Assembly: GCA_965603295.1 (NCBI GenBank)
Contig: CBFDCL010000086.1
Coordinates: forward strand, 1-9,046
Direction: 5' to 3'
DNA length: 9,046 nucleotides
DNA from: JAFGWO01 sp965603295
GTDB taxonomy: Bacteria > BMS3Abin14
The position numbers and the translations under genes were made by a program. Below the pieces are notes generated by a model. That model had not been told where the DNA came from. It made no database searches and saw nothing but the letters and a program-made list of their open reading frames with translations. Shown one piece after another: positions 1-5,918 of the stretch (position 1 is its first letter; each line of letters opens with the position of its first letter).

Positions 1-13
1 ACCTGATATTTCT

Positions 14-370
14 ATGACCAGAAAAAAACGCGAAATTCAGAAACGCAAGCGGCAGCAGGAATCGAGATCGGAACCCGCCTTGGAAACGAATGTGGATTCC
101 TTTTCCGGTCAGCCGGAGGAAGGGGAGTCCGAAAGGATCGGCCTGCAGAAGGGAAGCCGCGTTGTCACGTCCACGGGGCCGGTGTCCCCTCAGGGCAAAT
201 CCGGAACCGCCACCAGGCCCTTCCAGGCGGGGGAAAGGGCGGCTTTTTCCAGGGGCAGGGAAAATCTCCTGCTTGGCCTCCTGGCTCTGTACGTCTTTCT
301 GTTGGGTCTCGGTACTTTCGGTGAACTGTTCGAAGTGGAATGGATCCTCAACCTGCCTCTCTTTAAGTGA
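14..370 (+). CDS. Small basic protein with one C-terminal membrane segment, unknown function
   Basis: I do not recognise this 118-residue protein. Residues 1-15 are very basic (MTRKKREIQKRKRQQ). Residues 16-80 are hydrophilic, rich in Gly, Ser, Pro and Glu and probably disordered. Residues 84-103 form a single hydrophobic segment (LLLGLLALYVFLLGLG), followed by a short tail ending NLPLFK. The likely topology is a cytoplasmic basic N-terminus with a C-terminal anchor. The start is uncertain: no purine-rich ribosome site lies in the 13 bases before the ATG, and the frame is open to the window edge, so the gene could begin upstream. It is the first of three genes in the same direction. Reality is supported by the coherent membrane segment and basic N-terminus, not by homology. 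Confidence 0.6.
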   Translation: MTRKKREIQKRKRQQESRSEPALETNVDSFSGQPEEGESERIGLQKGSRVVTSTGPVSPQGKSGTATRPFQAGERAAFSRGRENLLLGLLALYVFLLGLGTFGELFEVEWILNLPLFK

Positions 371-466
371 GATAAACCCTTTCGGGGGGGGCCTGATTTT
401 GGGGAGGCATGGTGGTGAAAAGGGGAACCCGGCGAAAATTCCCTCAAGGCTTTTTTACTGCCTGTT

Positions 467-829
467 ATGGCTGCGGTCATCCTGGTGACGGGGTGTGTGG
501 CGTCGCACCACGTGTCATCTGCAGTTCATGAAGGGTCGGGGGTTCAGGGTCTGGTGTTTCTTCGTTCCACAGGTCAGCCTTTTGAAGGGGCCCACGTCTA
601 CGCTTACCGCGATTCTGGCAAAAACCTGATCGGGGTTGCGGACTTTGTCAGCCGGGGGATCGGCCAGGACGGTTCCTTCACCCTGCAGCTCGAGCCGGGT
701 GAATACTACTTCGTTTCCAGAAAAAGGGCGTCCGGGGCAAACTTTGGCCCTGTTTTGACCAGGGACCTGTATGATCATCGGTTCCAGGAGAAACCGGTCC
801 GGATCACCGCGGGCCGGTATGCTCACTAG
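467..829 (+). CDS. Lipoprotein with carboxypeptidase-regulatory-like domain, N-terminal part of a probably broken gene
   Basis: A hydrophobic stretch ends in the lipobox VTGC (Cys10 from this ATG), so the product should be an envelope lipoprotein. Residues 25-90 look like a carboxypeptidase-regulatory/transthyretin-like beta-sandwich: VQGLVFLRSTGQPFEGAHVYAY, DGSFTLQLEPGEYY and VSRKR follow the usual pattern of G-x-V, GA-x-V and DG-F-L-PG-Y-Y. The ATG at 467 leaves no basic n-region and has no ribosome site. A good start lies upstream (GGGGAGG at 401-407, ATG 409) but in another frame. Dropping one A from the AAAA run at 418-421 would give MVVKGEPGENSLKAFLLPV leading into VMAAVILVTGC. The frame stops at TAG 827-829 and continues in the same frame as the next entry. 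I infer one damaged gene, or sequence errors. Confidence 0.6.
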   Translation: MAAVILVTGCVASHHVSSAVHEGSGVQGLVFLRSTGQPFEGAHVYAYRDSGKNLIGVADFVSRGIGQDGSFTLQLEPGEYYFVSRKRASGANFGPVLTRDLYDHRFQEKPVRITAGRYAH

Positions 830-859
830 GAATTCCAACGGGTTGAGCTGGCGGAACCG

Positions 860-1243
860 ATGTTTTTCCAGGTGTTCACCGAGGCTGGCAGAAAAACCGA
901 TACCGGGATCAGGGGAAGGATCCTCGATGATAACAATGGACCGATACAAGGGGTTTTTACCACCGCCTACAGCACCAGTAACATGAAGCGTCTTCCGGAT
1001 TTTGTTTCCACCCTTACCGGGGACGACGGCTTCTTTGTTCTCTATCTCCCCGTAGGAGGAAAGTGGTATGTTGGAGCGAGATCCCATGCCAGGGGCGTTC
1101 CGAAGCCGGGTGAGCCGGTGGTAAAATATGAGGGCTTAAAAGACAACTCTATCCAGGTCCCGGAGGGTTCTTTCTTTAATGGGGTTGACATAACATTACG
1201 GCCGTTTTCCTCCCGACCACCGGCAGGCTACAAACCGTATTGA
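860..1243 (+). CDS. Second carboxypeptidase-regulatory-like domain, C-terminal part of the same probably broken gene
   Basis: This frame is the same as that of the preceding fragment, separated only by TAG 827-829 and ten sense codons (EFQRVELAEP). It encodes a second beta-sandwich repeat: TGIRGRILDDNNGPIQGVF, then TLTGDDGFFVLYLPVGGKWYV and VGAR. These match the first fragment's layout (G-x-V, DG-F-x-L-x-L-P-G, YxVxxR). It has no signal peptide of its own and no clear ribosome site before ATG 860, so alone it would be a mislocalised half protein. The C-terminus is proline-rich (RPPAGYKPY). The stop TGA overlaps the GAGGAG before the GGDEF-like gene, so the two are likely co-transcribed. Whether the TAG is real, read through, or a base-calling error cannot be settled here. 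Confidence 0.6.
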   Translation: MFFQVFTEAGRKTDTGIRGRILDDNNGPIQGVFTTAYSTSNMKRLPDFVSTLTGDDGFFVLYLPVGGKWYVGARSHARGVPKPGEPVVKYEGLKDNSIQVPEGSFFNGVDITLRPFSSRPPAGYKPY

Positions 1244-1265
1244 GGAGATAAAACGGGGAAAAACA

Positions 1266-2237
1266 ATGGCTTCCGAGATTTTCCCGTCACTGACATCTCT
1301 GGTCAACCGCCTTGCTTCCTCCCCTTTCCCCGGGAAAGGGGAGGAAAGTGCGCATGGGCTTCGGCTGGAAGTCCTGGGTGAGGCGGTTAAAGCCGACGCT
1401 TTTGCCCTGCTGAAGGTTTCCGTTCATGAGGAGATGGTTACCGTTCTGGTGGGGGCCGGGATGCACACCGCCTCAGAAAGTTCCCGGACGAAGCAACACT
1501 CGGTTTTTCTCACGCAGTTGGCATCGGGCTGTGGAGATCATCAGACTGTTTTCTCACCTGAAACGATCCCGGAGGATCCTTTCCTGGCCGCTGAGGGAGC
1601 CCACAGATTGCTTCTGTCCTGTACCGGGTTGGGGGCCGGACAGGTGGGCACCCTTGCCATTCGGCGCGGGGGCGAGGATTTTACCCCTTTGGAGATCAGC
1701 CGGTTCGGGGCCATTTCCTATGTCCTTAACCTTGAGATGCGTTGCCGGTTGATCCTGGAGGATAACACCCGGTTCGGCACCCGTGATCCCGTTACGGGTC
1801 TGGGCCTTTTTCCCCAATTCCACCTCACTCTGGGAAGGGAACTGTCGAGGAACCGGAGGAAGGCCGGTCAAGTGACAGCCGGAATCGTTTCGCTGGAGCC
1901 CGGGGATGGCCAGGATCCGGAAGAAGAGGATGTGGTGTTCGTTGCTGAGGCCCTTGCCGAACAGTTCAGGGATTTTGACACGATCGTCCGATACAGCAGG
2001 CGGGAACTGGCTTTAATCCTGCCCGATATCGGGGGAGAAGAAGCGTTTGGAGTGGTGGACCGGGTGCTAAAAGCGATCATCCCGGGCGGGGAGCGGACTC
2101 TGCCGCCGATTCATATTGGAATTTCGTCCTATCCGGAGGACGCCTCCACCGTCGAAAGGCTCATCGAGACCGCCGAGGCAGCTGTGAACCTGGCCAGAGA
2201 AAAGGGGCCGTTCGCTATTTCCCGGTGGAAGGATTGA
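1266..2237 (+). CDS. GAF plus degenerate GGDEF domain protein
   Basis: This 323-residue cytoplasmic protein has two parts. Residues 30-160 look like a GAF-type sensory domain (AVKADAFALLKV, VGTLAIRRGGEDFTPLEISRFGAI). Residues 170-318 follow the diguanylate cyclase fold: DPVTGL at 174-179 for the usual DxLTGL, DTIVRYSRRELALILPD at 238-254, IGISSYPEDASTVERLIETA at 284-303 and AREKG at 310-314. The GGDEF signature is replaced by SRREL (244-248), so the metal- and GTP-binding loop is lost and synthesis of cyclic-di-GMP is not expected. It may instead bind a nucleotide or a partner. GGGGA at 1255-1259 sits 6 bases before the ATG, and GAGGAG at 1242-1247 overlaps the previous stop, suggesting co-transcription with the lipoprotein fragment upstream. 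No transmembrane segment is visible. Confidence 0.8.
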   Translation: MASEIFPSLTSLVNRLASSPFPGKGEESAHGLRLEVLGEAVKADAFALLKVSVHEEMVTVLVGAGMHTASESSRTKQHSVFLTQLASGCGDHQTVFSPETIPEDPFLAAEGAHRLLLSCTGLGAGQVGTLAIRRGGEDFTPLEISRFGAISYVLNLEMRCRLILEDNTRFGTRDPVTGLGLFPQFHLTLGRELSRNRRKAGQVTAGIVSLEPGDGQDPEEEDVVFVAEALAEQFRDFDTIVRYSRRELALILPDIGGEEAFGVVDRVLKAIIPGGERTLPPIHIGISSYPEDASTVERLIETAEAAVNLAREKGPFAISRWKD

Positions 2238-2306
2238 GGGATCTAAGGGAAAGACCCGGGGGTCAGGAGTCCTCAGCCGGTAAAACAGTGCAGCACGCAG
2301 AAGGAG

Positions 2307-3029
2307 TCAGGGTTGCGGGTATTCTTCCGGAATCCCCTTTGCCGGTACCCTTCTTAAAAGGCCGTTTAACCTCCGTGACAGGGCCGCGACCGTTTTCTCG
2401 TAAGGCAGCCGCCTCGGGAGGATTCGTGCGACGCGGGAACCGGTTCTGGAATCCACGAAATAGGCTTCCGCCCTCAGGAATGATTCGGGTGTATCATAAT
2501 ATTCTTTTCCCTTGCTCAGGAGACCTGTGACCACCCCCTGAAAAAGGTTCTCTTCAAAGCTGTGATACTCCCCGTTACCGTGGGCCAGAACAAGCAGGTC
2601 CACCCCGAGTTTTTCCCCGATGATGGAGGCGCTCGCCATGACTTCCTCCGGGGAAGGGTTCCCCTGATTCCCCATGTAGCCGAAGGCTGAGGCCAGGGCG
2701 GTGAACGCTTCGGACAGGTCTTCCTCCTCCATCAGCCTTTCGCTGAGATCCTCAGGGGCGAGCACGTCGTACCCGCGGTGCACCATGACCACGGAAAGGG
2801 CTTCCTGCATCATTCCCCCCATCCGGTTGGATATATCCGTATCTTCGGACTTGAAATATTCCCTCCCGGTGAGAACCGTCATGCGAACCGGCAGGACCGC
2901 TACTGTGTTGAATGAAGCCGGGTCCCAGAGGGGGATGGGAGGTCCCCCGAGTCCCGCGCACCCAAGGGTCAGGAGTAAGGGGAGAAGAACGAGGATCTGT
3001 ATTGCGTTTTTCCTGGTTAAGGGGGACAT
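2307..3029 (-). CDS. Putative outer-membrane lipoprotein of unknown function
   Basis: The 240-residue product begins MSPLTRKNAIQILVLLPLLL and reaches Cys24 in TLGC, a near-canonical lipobox (Leu at -2 and Thr at -3 are unusual). The mature region opens with FNTVAVLPVRMT, a strand pattern seen at the start of CsgG/TolB-N-like lipoprotein folds; this is a weak resemblance only. Later stretches alternate helices (MMQEALSVVMVHRGYDVL, ASASIIGEKLGVDLLVLAH) and strands (LRAEAYFVDSRTGSRVARI). It resembles lipoproteins that assemble envelope complexes, but I assign no function. The frame stays open to a TTG at 3098, but that extension reads through a heptamer array, so ATG 3029 is preferred because the basic n-region starts there. 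No Shine-Dalgarno precedes it. It converges on the GGDEF-like gene. Confidence 0.75.
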   Translation of the reverse strand: MSPLTRKNAIQILVLLPLLLTLGCAGLGGPPIPLWDPASFNTVAVLPVRMTVLTGREYFKSEDTDISNRMGGMMQEALSVVMVHRGYDVLAPEDLSERLMEEEDLSEAFTALASAFGYMGNQGNPSPEEVMASASIIGEKLGVDLLVLAHGNGEYHSFEENLFQGVVTGLLSKGKEYYDTPESFLRAEAYFVDSRTGSRVARILPRRLPYEKTVAALSRRLNGLLRRVPAKGIPEEYPQP

Positions 3030-3075
3030 GGATGTATTGTATCGTATGACCCGGTGATGGAAAAGGGGAAGGAAA

Positions 3076-3102
3076 AACGTCCAATGTCCAACGTCCAACG
3101 TG
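3076..3102. repeat. Heptamer array A, consensus YGTCCAA
   Basis: Three full 7-bp units (CGTCCAA, TGTCCAA, CGTCCAA at 3078-3098) plus flanks. It lies in the upstream region of the lipoprotein gene and is the inverted partner of the array at 4866-4892 (25 of 27 matches). Confidence 0.85.
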
Positions 3103-3110
3103 GGAAACCG

Positions 3111-3166
3111 GTGATTTGTGACTGGAAATTTGAAAGCTTCAGCCTGAAGCCTGAAGGTTAAAGGGA
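3111..3166. repeat. Degenerate 7-bp-period repeat tract
   Basis: Written in lines of seven from 3111, neighbouring units resemble each other and drift in word: GTGATTT to GTGACTG, GAAATTT to GAAAGCT, then TCAGCCT, GAAGCCT and GAAGGTT. It occupies part of the 296-base spacer between the lipoprotein and helicase genes; I see no gene in that spacer. Confidence 0.65.
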
Positions 3167-3201
3167 AGACAGTTTCTTATGATCGGTTGTTGGATTGAAC
3201 C

Positions 3202-3278
3202 AATCACTGATCACAAATTACGGATCACTTGGTTATTCCTTGGATCTTGGATCTTGGATCAATCCTCAATTTTGAATC
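3202..3278. repeat. Second degenerate 7-bp-period tract, partly inverted to the first
   Basis: In phase from 3202 the units read AATCACT, GATCACA, AATTACG, GATCACT, then after one divergent unit TCCTTGG, ATCTTGG, ATCTTGG, ATCAATC. The ATCACAAAT words are the reverse complement of ATTTGTGA in the tract at 3111-3124. Confidence 0.7.
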
Positions 3279-3325
3279 ACGGACTGACCTCAAGCGGTTA
3301 GGCGCGAAGAAGGGCAATCGGCTTA

Positions 3326-4711
3326 TCAGTATCCAGGACGTGTTGTGCTCCCGCCTTTCGATCTTCGAACCTGGCGTTTGGCCCTCGGGCTGGAACCGGG
3401 CCTTGGACGGTTGTGCGTGTGCTTTGCGGCTTTCTTTCGCTTTTCCTCCCGTTCCAGGGCGGCCATTTTTCGGATCGTAAATTCCGGTGTCCGATCCTCT
3501 CCGAAATCCTCATCGTAAGGGACCTGTGACGGAACCTTGTGTCCGAGCAGTTCCTCGATGCCGGGAAGGGTGTAGACGTACTGGTCGCAGGCGAGGGTAA
3601 AGGCTTTTCCGCGTTTGCCCGCCCTGGCGGTGCGGCCGATGCGATGGACATAATCCTCCGGGTCCTGGGGGACGTCATAGTTGATAATGTGGGTGACATC
3701 GTCGATATGAAGGCCCCTCGAGGCTACGTCGGAGGCCACCAGGAGGGGCAGTTTCCCCTTTTTGAAACTTTCCAGAACCCGGTTGCGGACAGCCTGTCTC
3801 AGGTCTCCGGTGAGGAGCGCAATCCCCTCGTAGCCGTGATCTTTCAACTTGTGGACGAGCCAGGCAGCCGTAATCTTCATGTTGGTGAAAATCAGCCCCT
3901 TGGGGATTTCCTCCTTCCCAAGGATACCCAGCAGAAGGGGAAATTTCAGGTCGCGATCCACGTGGTAGATGGTCTGGTCGATGCCCTCGGCTGCGATCTT
4001 CTCCGGCTCAACCTCCACGTCCCGCGGCTTGTTCATGAATTCCCGCGCAATGCTTCTCGTCCGGCGGTCCAGAGTTGCCGAAAAGAGGAGGGACTGCCGT
4101 TTCCCGGAGGGAGGCAGCCTGCGGAAGATGTTTCGAAGCTCGTCCCAGAAACCCAGGTCCAGCATCCTGTCGGCCTCATCGATGACGAGGTAATGGACCT
4201 GCCCGATGTCGAGCACGCCCCGCCGCATGAAATCAAGGAGCCGGCCAGGGGTGCCGATAACGATATCCGTGCCCGCCCGGAGGGAGTTCTCCTGGTGGTT
4301 GAAACCCTCCCCTCCGTACACGGCTGTAAGCCGGATGTCCGTGTGTTTTCCGAGGATCTCTCCCTCCCGGAAGATCTGGAGGGCAAGTTCCCGGGTCGGG
4401 GCCAGTACCAGGGCTAACGGTTTCTTGCGTCCCGGGGGATTCCCCTCATTCAGGATCCGCGTGAAAAGGGAGATGAGAAAAGCAGCGGTTTTCCCCGTAC
4501 CGGTCTGGGCCTGAGCGCAGACGTCCTTTCCTTCGAGGGCCATGGGGAGGGACTTTTCCTGAACAGGGGTCATTTCCGTAAAACCGGCGTCCCGGATGCC
4601 GGCGGACACTGTTTTGGGGAGATCGAGGGAAGAAAAGTCCAGTGCGTGAGAAGGTGAATGCGTGGGTACGTGAATGGAAGATTGATCCGGATCGTGGTTT
4701 TGTTCAGTCAC
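3326..4711 (-). CDS. rhlB: RhlB-like DEAD-box ATP-dependent RNA helicase
   Basis: The 461-residue protein has all DEAD-box motifs in order: TPVQ (Q motif, Gln51), AQTGTGKT (68-75), PTRELALQ (105-112), TPGR (154-157), DEAD (178-181), SAT (211-213), SDVASRGLHI (327-336) and HRIGRTARAG (356-365). It unwinds RNA using ATP. The closest match from memory is RhlB: YGGEGF, FSATLDRRTR, EVEPEKI and the post-core TLACDQYVYTLPGIEELLGH resemble the E. coli protein, a degradosome partner. A basic tail (KRKKAAKHTHNRPRP, AKRQVRRSK) probably binds RNA. GTG 4711 is chosen because AAAGGA lies about 12 bases upstream and a TTGACA-N17-TAAACT promoter sits at 4758-4786; the frame's farther TTG at 4858 lies upstream of this promoter and in repeat DNA. 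An 8-bp repeat array encodes part of the N-terminal linker. Confidence 0.92.
   Translation of the reverse strand: MTEQNHDPDQSSIHVPTHSPSHALDFSSLDLPKTVSAGIRDAGFTEMTPVQEKSLPMALEGKDVCAQAQTGTGKTAAFLISLFTRILNEGNPPGRKKPLALVLAPTRELALQIFREGEILGKHTDIRLTAVYGGEGFNHQENSLRAGTDIVIGTPGRLLDFMRRGVLDIGQVHYLVIDEADRMLDLGFWDELRNIFRRLPPSGKRQSLLFSATLDRRTRSIAREFMNKPRDVEVEPEKIAAEGIDQTIYHVDRDLKFPLLLGILGKEEIPKGLIFTNMKITAAWLVHKLKDHGYEGIALLTGDLRQAVRNRVLESFKKGKLPLLVASDVASRGLHIDDVTHIINYDVPQDPEDYVHRIGRTARAGKRGKAFTLACDQYVYTLPGIEELLGHKVPSQVPYDEDFGEDRTPEFTIRKMAALEREEKRKKAAKHTHNRPRPGSSPRAKRQVRRSKGGSTTRPGY
4644..4675. repeat. 8-bp-period array inside the rhlB-like coding sequence
   Basis: Four octamers with core GTG: GCGTGAGA, AGGTGAAT, GCGTGGGT, ACGTGAAT. 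On the coding strand they encode the HVPTHSPSH linker before the helicase core. The same word family recurs at 7931-7970. Confidence 0.6.
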
Positions 4712-4757
4712 AATTATTAATTTTCCTTTACGATTTCGAAAGTTTTGGAGAGGCCTG

Positions 4758-4786
4758 AGTTTAAGGGAAGGGCAGCCTTCTGTCAA
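4758..4786 (-). promoter_or_regulatory. Sigma70-type promoter of the rhlB-like gene
   Basis: Read on the - strand, a perfect TTGACA (4781-4786) is followed after 17 bases by TAAACT (4758-4763, 4 of 6 to TATAAT). Transcription would begin near 4751, giving a leader of about 40 bases to GTG 4711 that contains the AAAGGA ribosome site. Confidence 0.55.
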
Positions 4787-4799
4787 TGATCGGCAGGGA

Positions 4800-4834
4800 G
4801 GGTGCTGTGCAGAGTGCAGGGTGCAAAGTGCAGA
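4800..4834. repeat. Heptamer array B, consensus GTGCARR
   Basis: Five 7-bp units: GGGTGCT, then GTGCAGA, GTGCAGG, GTGCAAA, GTGCAGA. It lies just upstream of the rhlB promoter and creates the false N-terminal extension of that frame. Confidence 0.85.
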
Positions 4835-4865
4835 GGGGATTTTTTGTCCAAAGGCCAAAAGAAAA

Positions 4866-4892
4866 CACGTTGGACGTTAGACATTAGACGTT
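4866..4892. repeat. Heptamer array C, consensus CGTTRGA, inverted partner of array A
   Basis: Units CGTTGGA, CGTTAGA, CATTAGA and CGTTGGA run from 4868 to 4895. The reverse complement of 4866-4892 matches 3076-3102 at 25 of 27 positions. It lies between the tRNA terminator and the rhlB promoter. The following bases 4911-4931 continue loosely with AAACCTT, AAACTTT, TAACTCC. Confidence 0.85.
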
Positions 4893-4937
4893 GGACCTGA
4901 TTTCCACTCCAAACCTTAAACTTTTAACTCCACCACC

Positions 4938-4963
4938 AAAAAAAAGTCCCGGTTTCCCGGGAC
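4938..4963 (-). terminator. Intrinsic terminator of the tRNA-Gln/tRNA-Glu transcript
   Basis: A perfect 7-bp stem, GTCCCGG (4946-4952) with CCGGGAC (4957-4963), has a 4-base loop. On the - strand it is followed by eight T residues (4938-4945). It begins 13 bases past the CCA end of tRNA-Glu. Confidence 0.9.
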
Positions 4964-4976
4964 CTCTTTAACTTGG

Positions 4977-5051
4977 TGGTGACCCCAACGGGATTCGAAC
5001 CCGTATTACCAACGTGAGAGGCTGGCGTCCTAACCGTTAGACGATAGGGCC
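4977..5051 (-). tRNA. tRNA-Glu (anticodon CTC)
   Basis: The - strand folds as a 75-base cloverleaf with encoded CCA. The acceptor stem GGCCCTA pairs with TGGGGTC (two G-U pairs), with discriminator A. The anticodon arm CCAGC-CTCTCAC-GTTGG carries CTC. The T arm is ACGGG-TTCGAAT-CCCGT. It reads GAG codons, and is the second gene of a two-tRNA transcript 17 bases after tRNA-Gln. Confidence 0.95.
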
Positions 5052-5068
5052 ACGCGAAAAAACTGTGG

Positions 5069-5142
5069 TGGCTGGGGAGGGAGGATTTGAACCCCCACAT
5101 ACGGAGCCAGAGTCCGCTGTCCTACCATTAGACGACTCCCCA
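5069..5142 (-). tRNA. tRNA-Gln (anticodon CTG)
   Basis: The - strand folds as a 74-base cloverleaf with encoded CCA. The acceptor stem TGGGGAG pairs with CTCCCCA, discriminator G. The anticodon arm GCGGA-CTCTGGC-TCCGT carries CTG. The T loop is TTCAAAT with stem GGGGG/CCTCC (one imperfect pair). It reads CAG codons. It starts only 15 bases after the stop of the ABC ATPase gene, so it may be partly fed by read-through from that operon. Confidence 0.95.
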
Positions 5143-5157
5143 AACAGGCCTTATTAC

Positions 5158-5907
5158 CTAAAACATATGTGCTGACTTGTCAACGTCTTCCGGGGCTGCC
5201 AGGCAATCAGAGGATACAAAACCTCCGATTTTTTGTTCCGGGACCACCAGCCGGCCGTCGGCGATCTTCAGGATGCGCCGGACGCTTCGGGCGCTCTGGT
5301 CACTGTGGGTCACCATGATGATGGTCATCCCCTCGGCGTTGAGCTTTTTAAGCAGGTTTATGATCCCGGCACTGGTCTTCGAGTCAAGGTTGCCCGTTGG
5401 CTCATCGGCCAGAAGGATGGGAGGCTCATTGACGATGGCGCGGGCCACGGCGACGCGCTCCTGTTCGCCGCCCGAGATCTGGCCGGGGAGGCGGTCTTCC
5501 TTACCGCTTAAGCCCACTCGCCGCAGGGCTTCAAAAGCCATGGCCCTCTTCTTCTTCCGTGAGGTCCTGACGATGACCAGCGGCAGCATGACGTTCTCCG
5601 CCAGGGTCAGGTAGGGAATGAGGTTGAAGCTCTGGAAGACAAATCCCAGGAACTCGCGCCTGAAATCGGCCCTCTGGTCACCCGTCAGCGAGTATATGTC
5701 GATCCCGTCTACAGTGAGGGACCCCGATGTGGGCGTATTGAGCGCGCCCATCATGGAAAGAAGGGTTGATTTGCCGGAACCGGACTCGCCCATGACAGCG
5801 ACGAACTCACCCTGCTCGATCTCGAAACTGATGCCGCCCACGGCGGGTATGAGAGAGTCGTCCTTACCATAATTCTTTTTAAGGTCGTTGGATGTGATAT
5901 AGCCCAT
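5158..5907 (-). CDS. MacB/LolD-type ABC transporter ATP-binding protein
   Basis: This 249-residue cytoplasmic ATPase energises the permease encoded just upstream. It shows Walker A GESGSGKST (40-48), Q-loop FQSFNLIP (Gln92), signature ISGGEQERVAVARA (144-157), Walker B ILLADEP (164-170) with the D-loop TGNLD, and switch His201 in MVTHS. The LADEPTGNLD and SFNLIPYLTLAENV text places it in the MacB/LolD/FtsE branch, which works by mechanotransmission or lipid/protein extraction rather than classical uptake. ATG 5907 is fixed by AAGGAG 7 bases upstream (AAGGAGAAAAGAG) and lies 11 bases after the permease stop. The C-terminal tail after residue 225 (VPEQKIGGFVSSDCLAA) is not conserved in the family as I know it. 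The longer open frame upstream is an overlap with the permease and is ignored. Confidence 0.93.
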   Translation of the reverse strand: MGYITSNDLKKNYGKDDSLIPAVGGISFEIEQGEFVAVMGESGSGKSTLLSMMGALNTPTSGSLTVDGIDIYSLTGDQRADFRREFLGFVFQSFNLIPYLTLAENVMLPLVIVRTSRKKKRAMAFEALRRVGLSGKEDRLPGQISGGEQERVAVARAIVNEPPILLADEPTGNLDSKTSAGIINLLKKLNAEGMTIIMVTHSDQSARSVRRILKIADGRLVVPEQKIGGFVSSDCLAAPEDVDKSAHMF

Positions 5908-5918
5908 CTCTTTTCTCC

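Noticed and set aside
2252..2268. GACCC-GG-GGGTC hairpin between the convergent genes as a terminator
   Set aside because: A 5-bp stem with a 2-base loop and no T-tract on either strand.
3539..4417. Long + strand open frame of 292 codons opposite the helicase gene
   Set aside because: It is antisense to a complete DEAD-box protein with all motifs, and its translation has no recognisable domain or ribosome site.
5150..5183. Perfect TTGACA (5178-5183, - strand) upstream of tRNA-Gln as the tRNA promoter
   Set aside because: No acceptable -10 lies at normal spacing: 17 bases gives TAGGTA, and the best match GGTAAT needs 19. It is also inside the last codons of the ATPase gene. Possible but unsupported.
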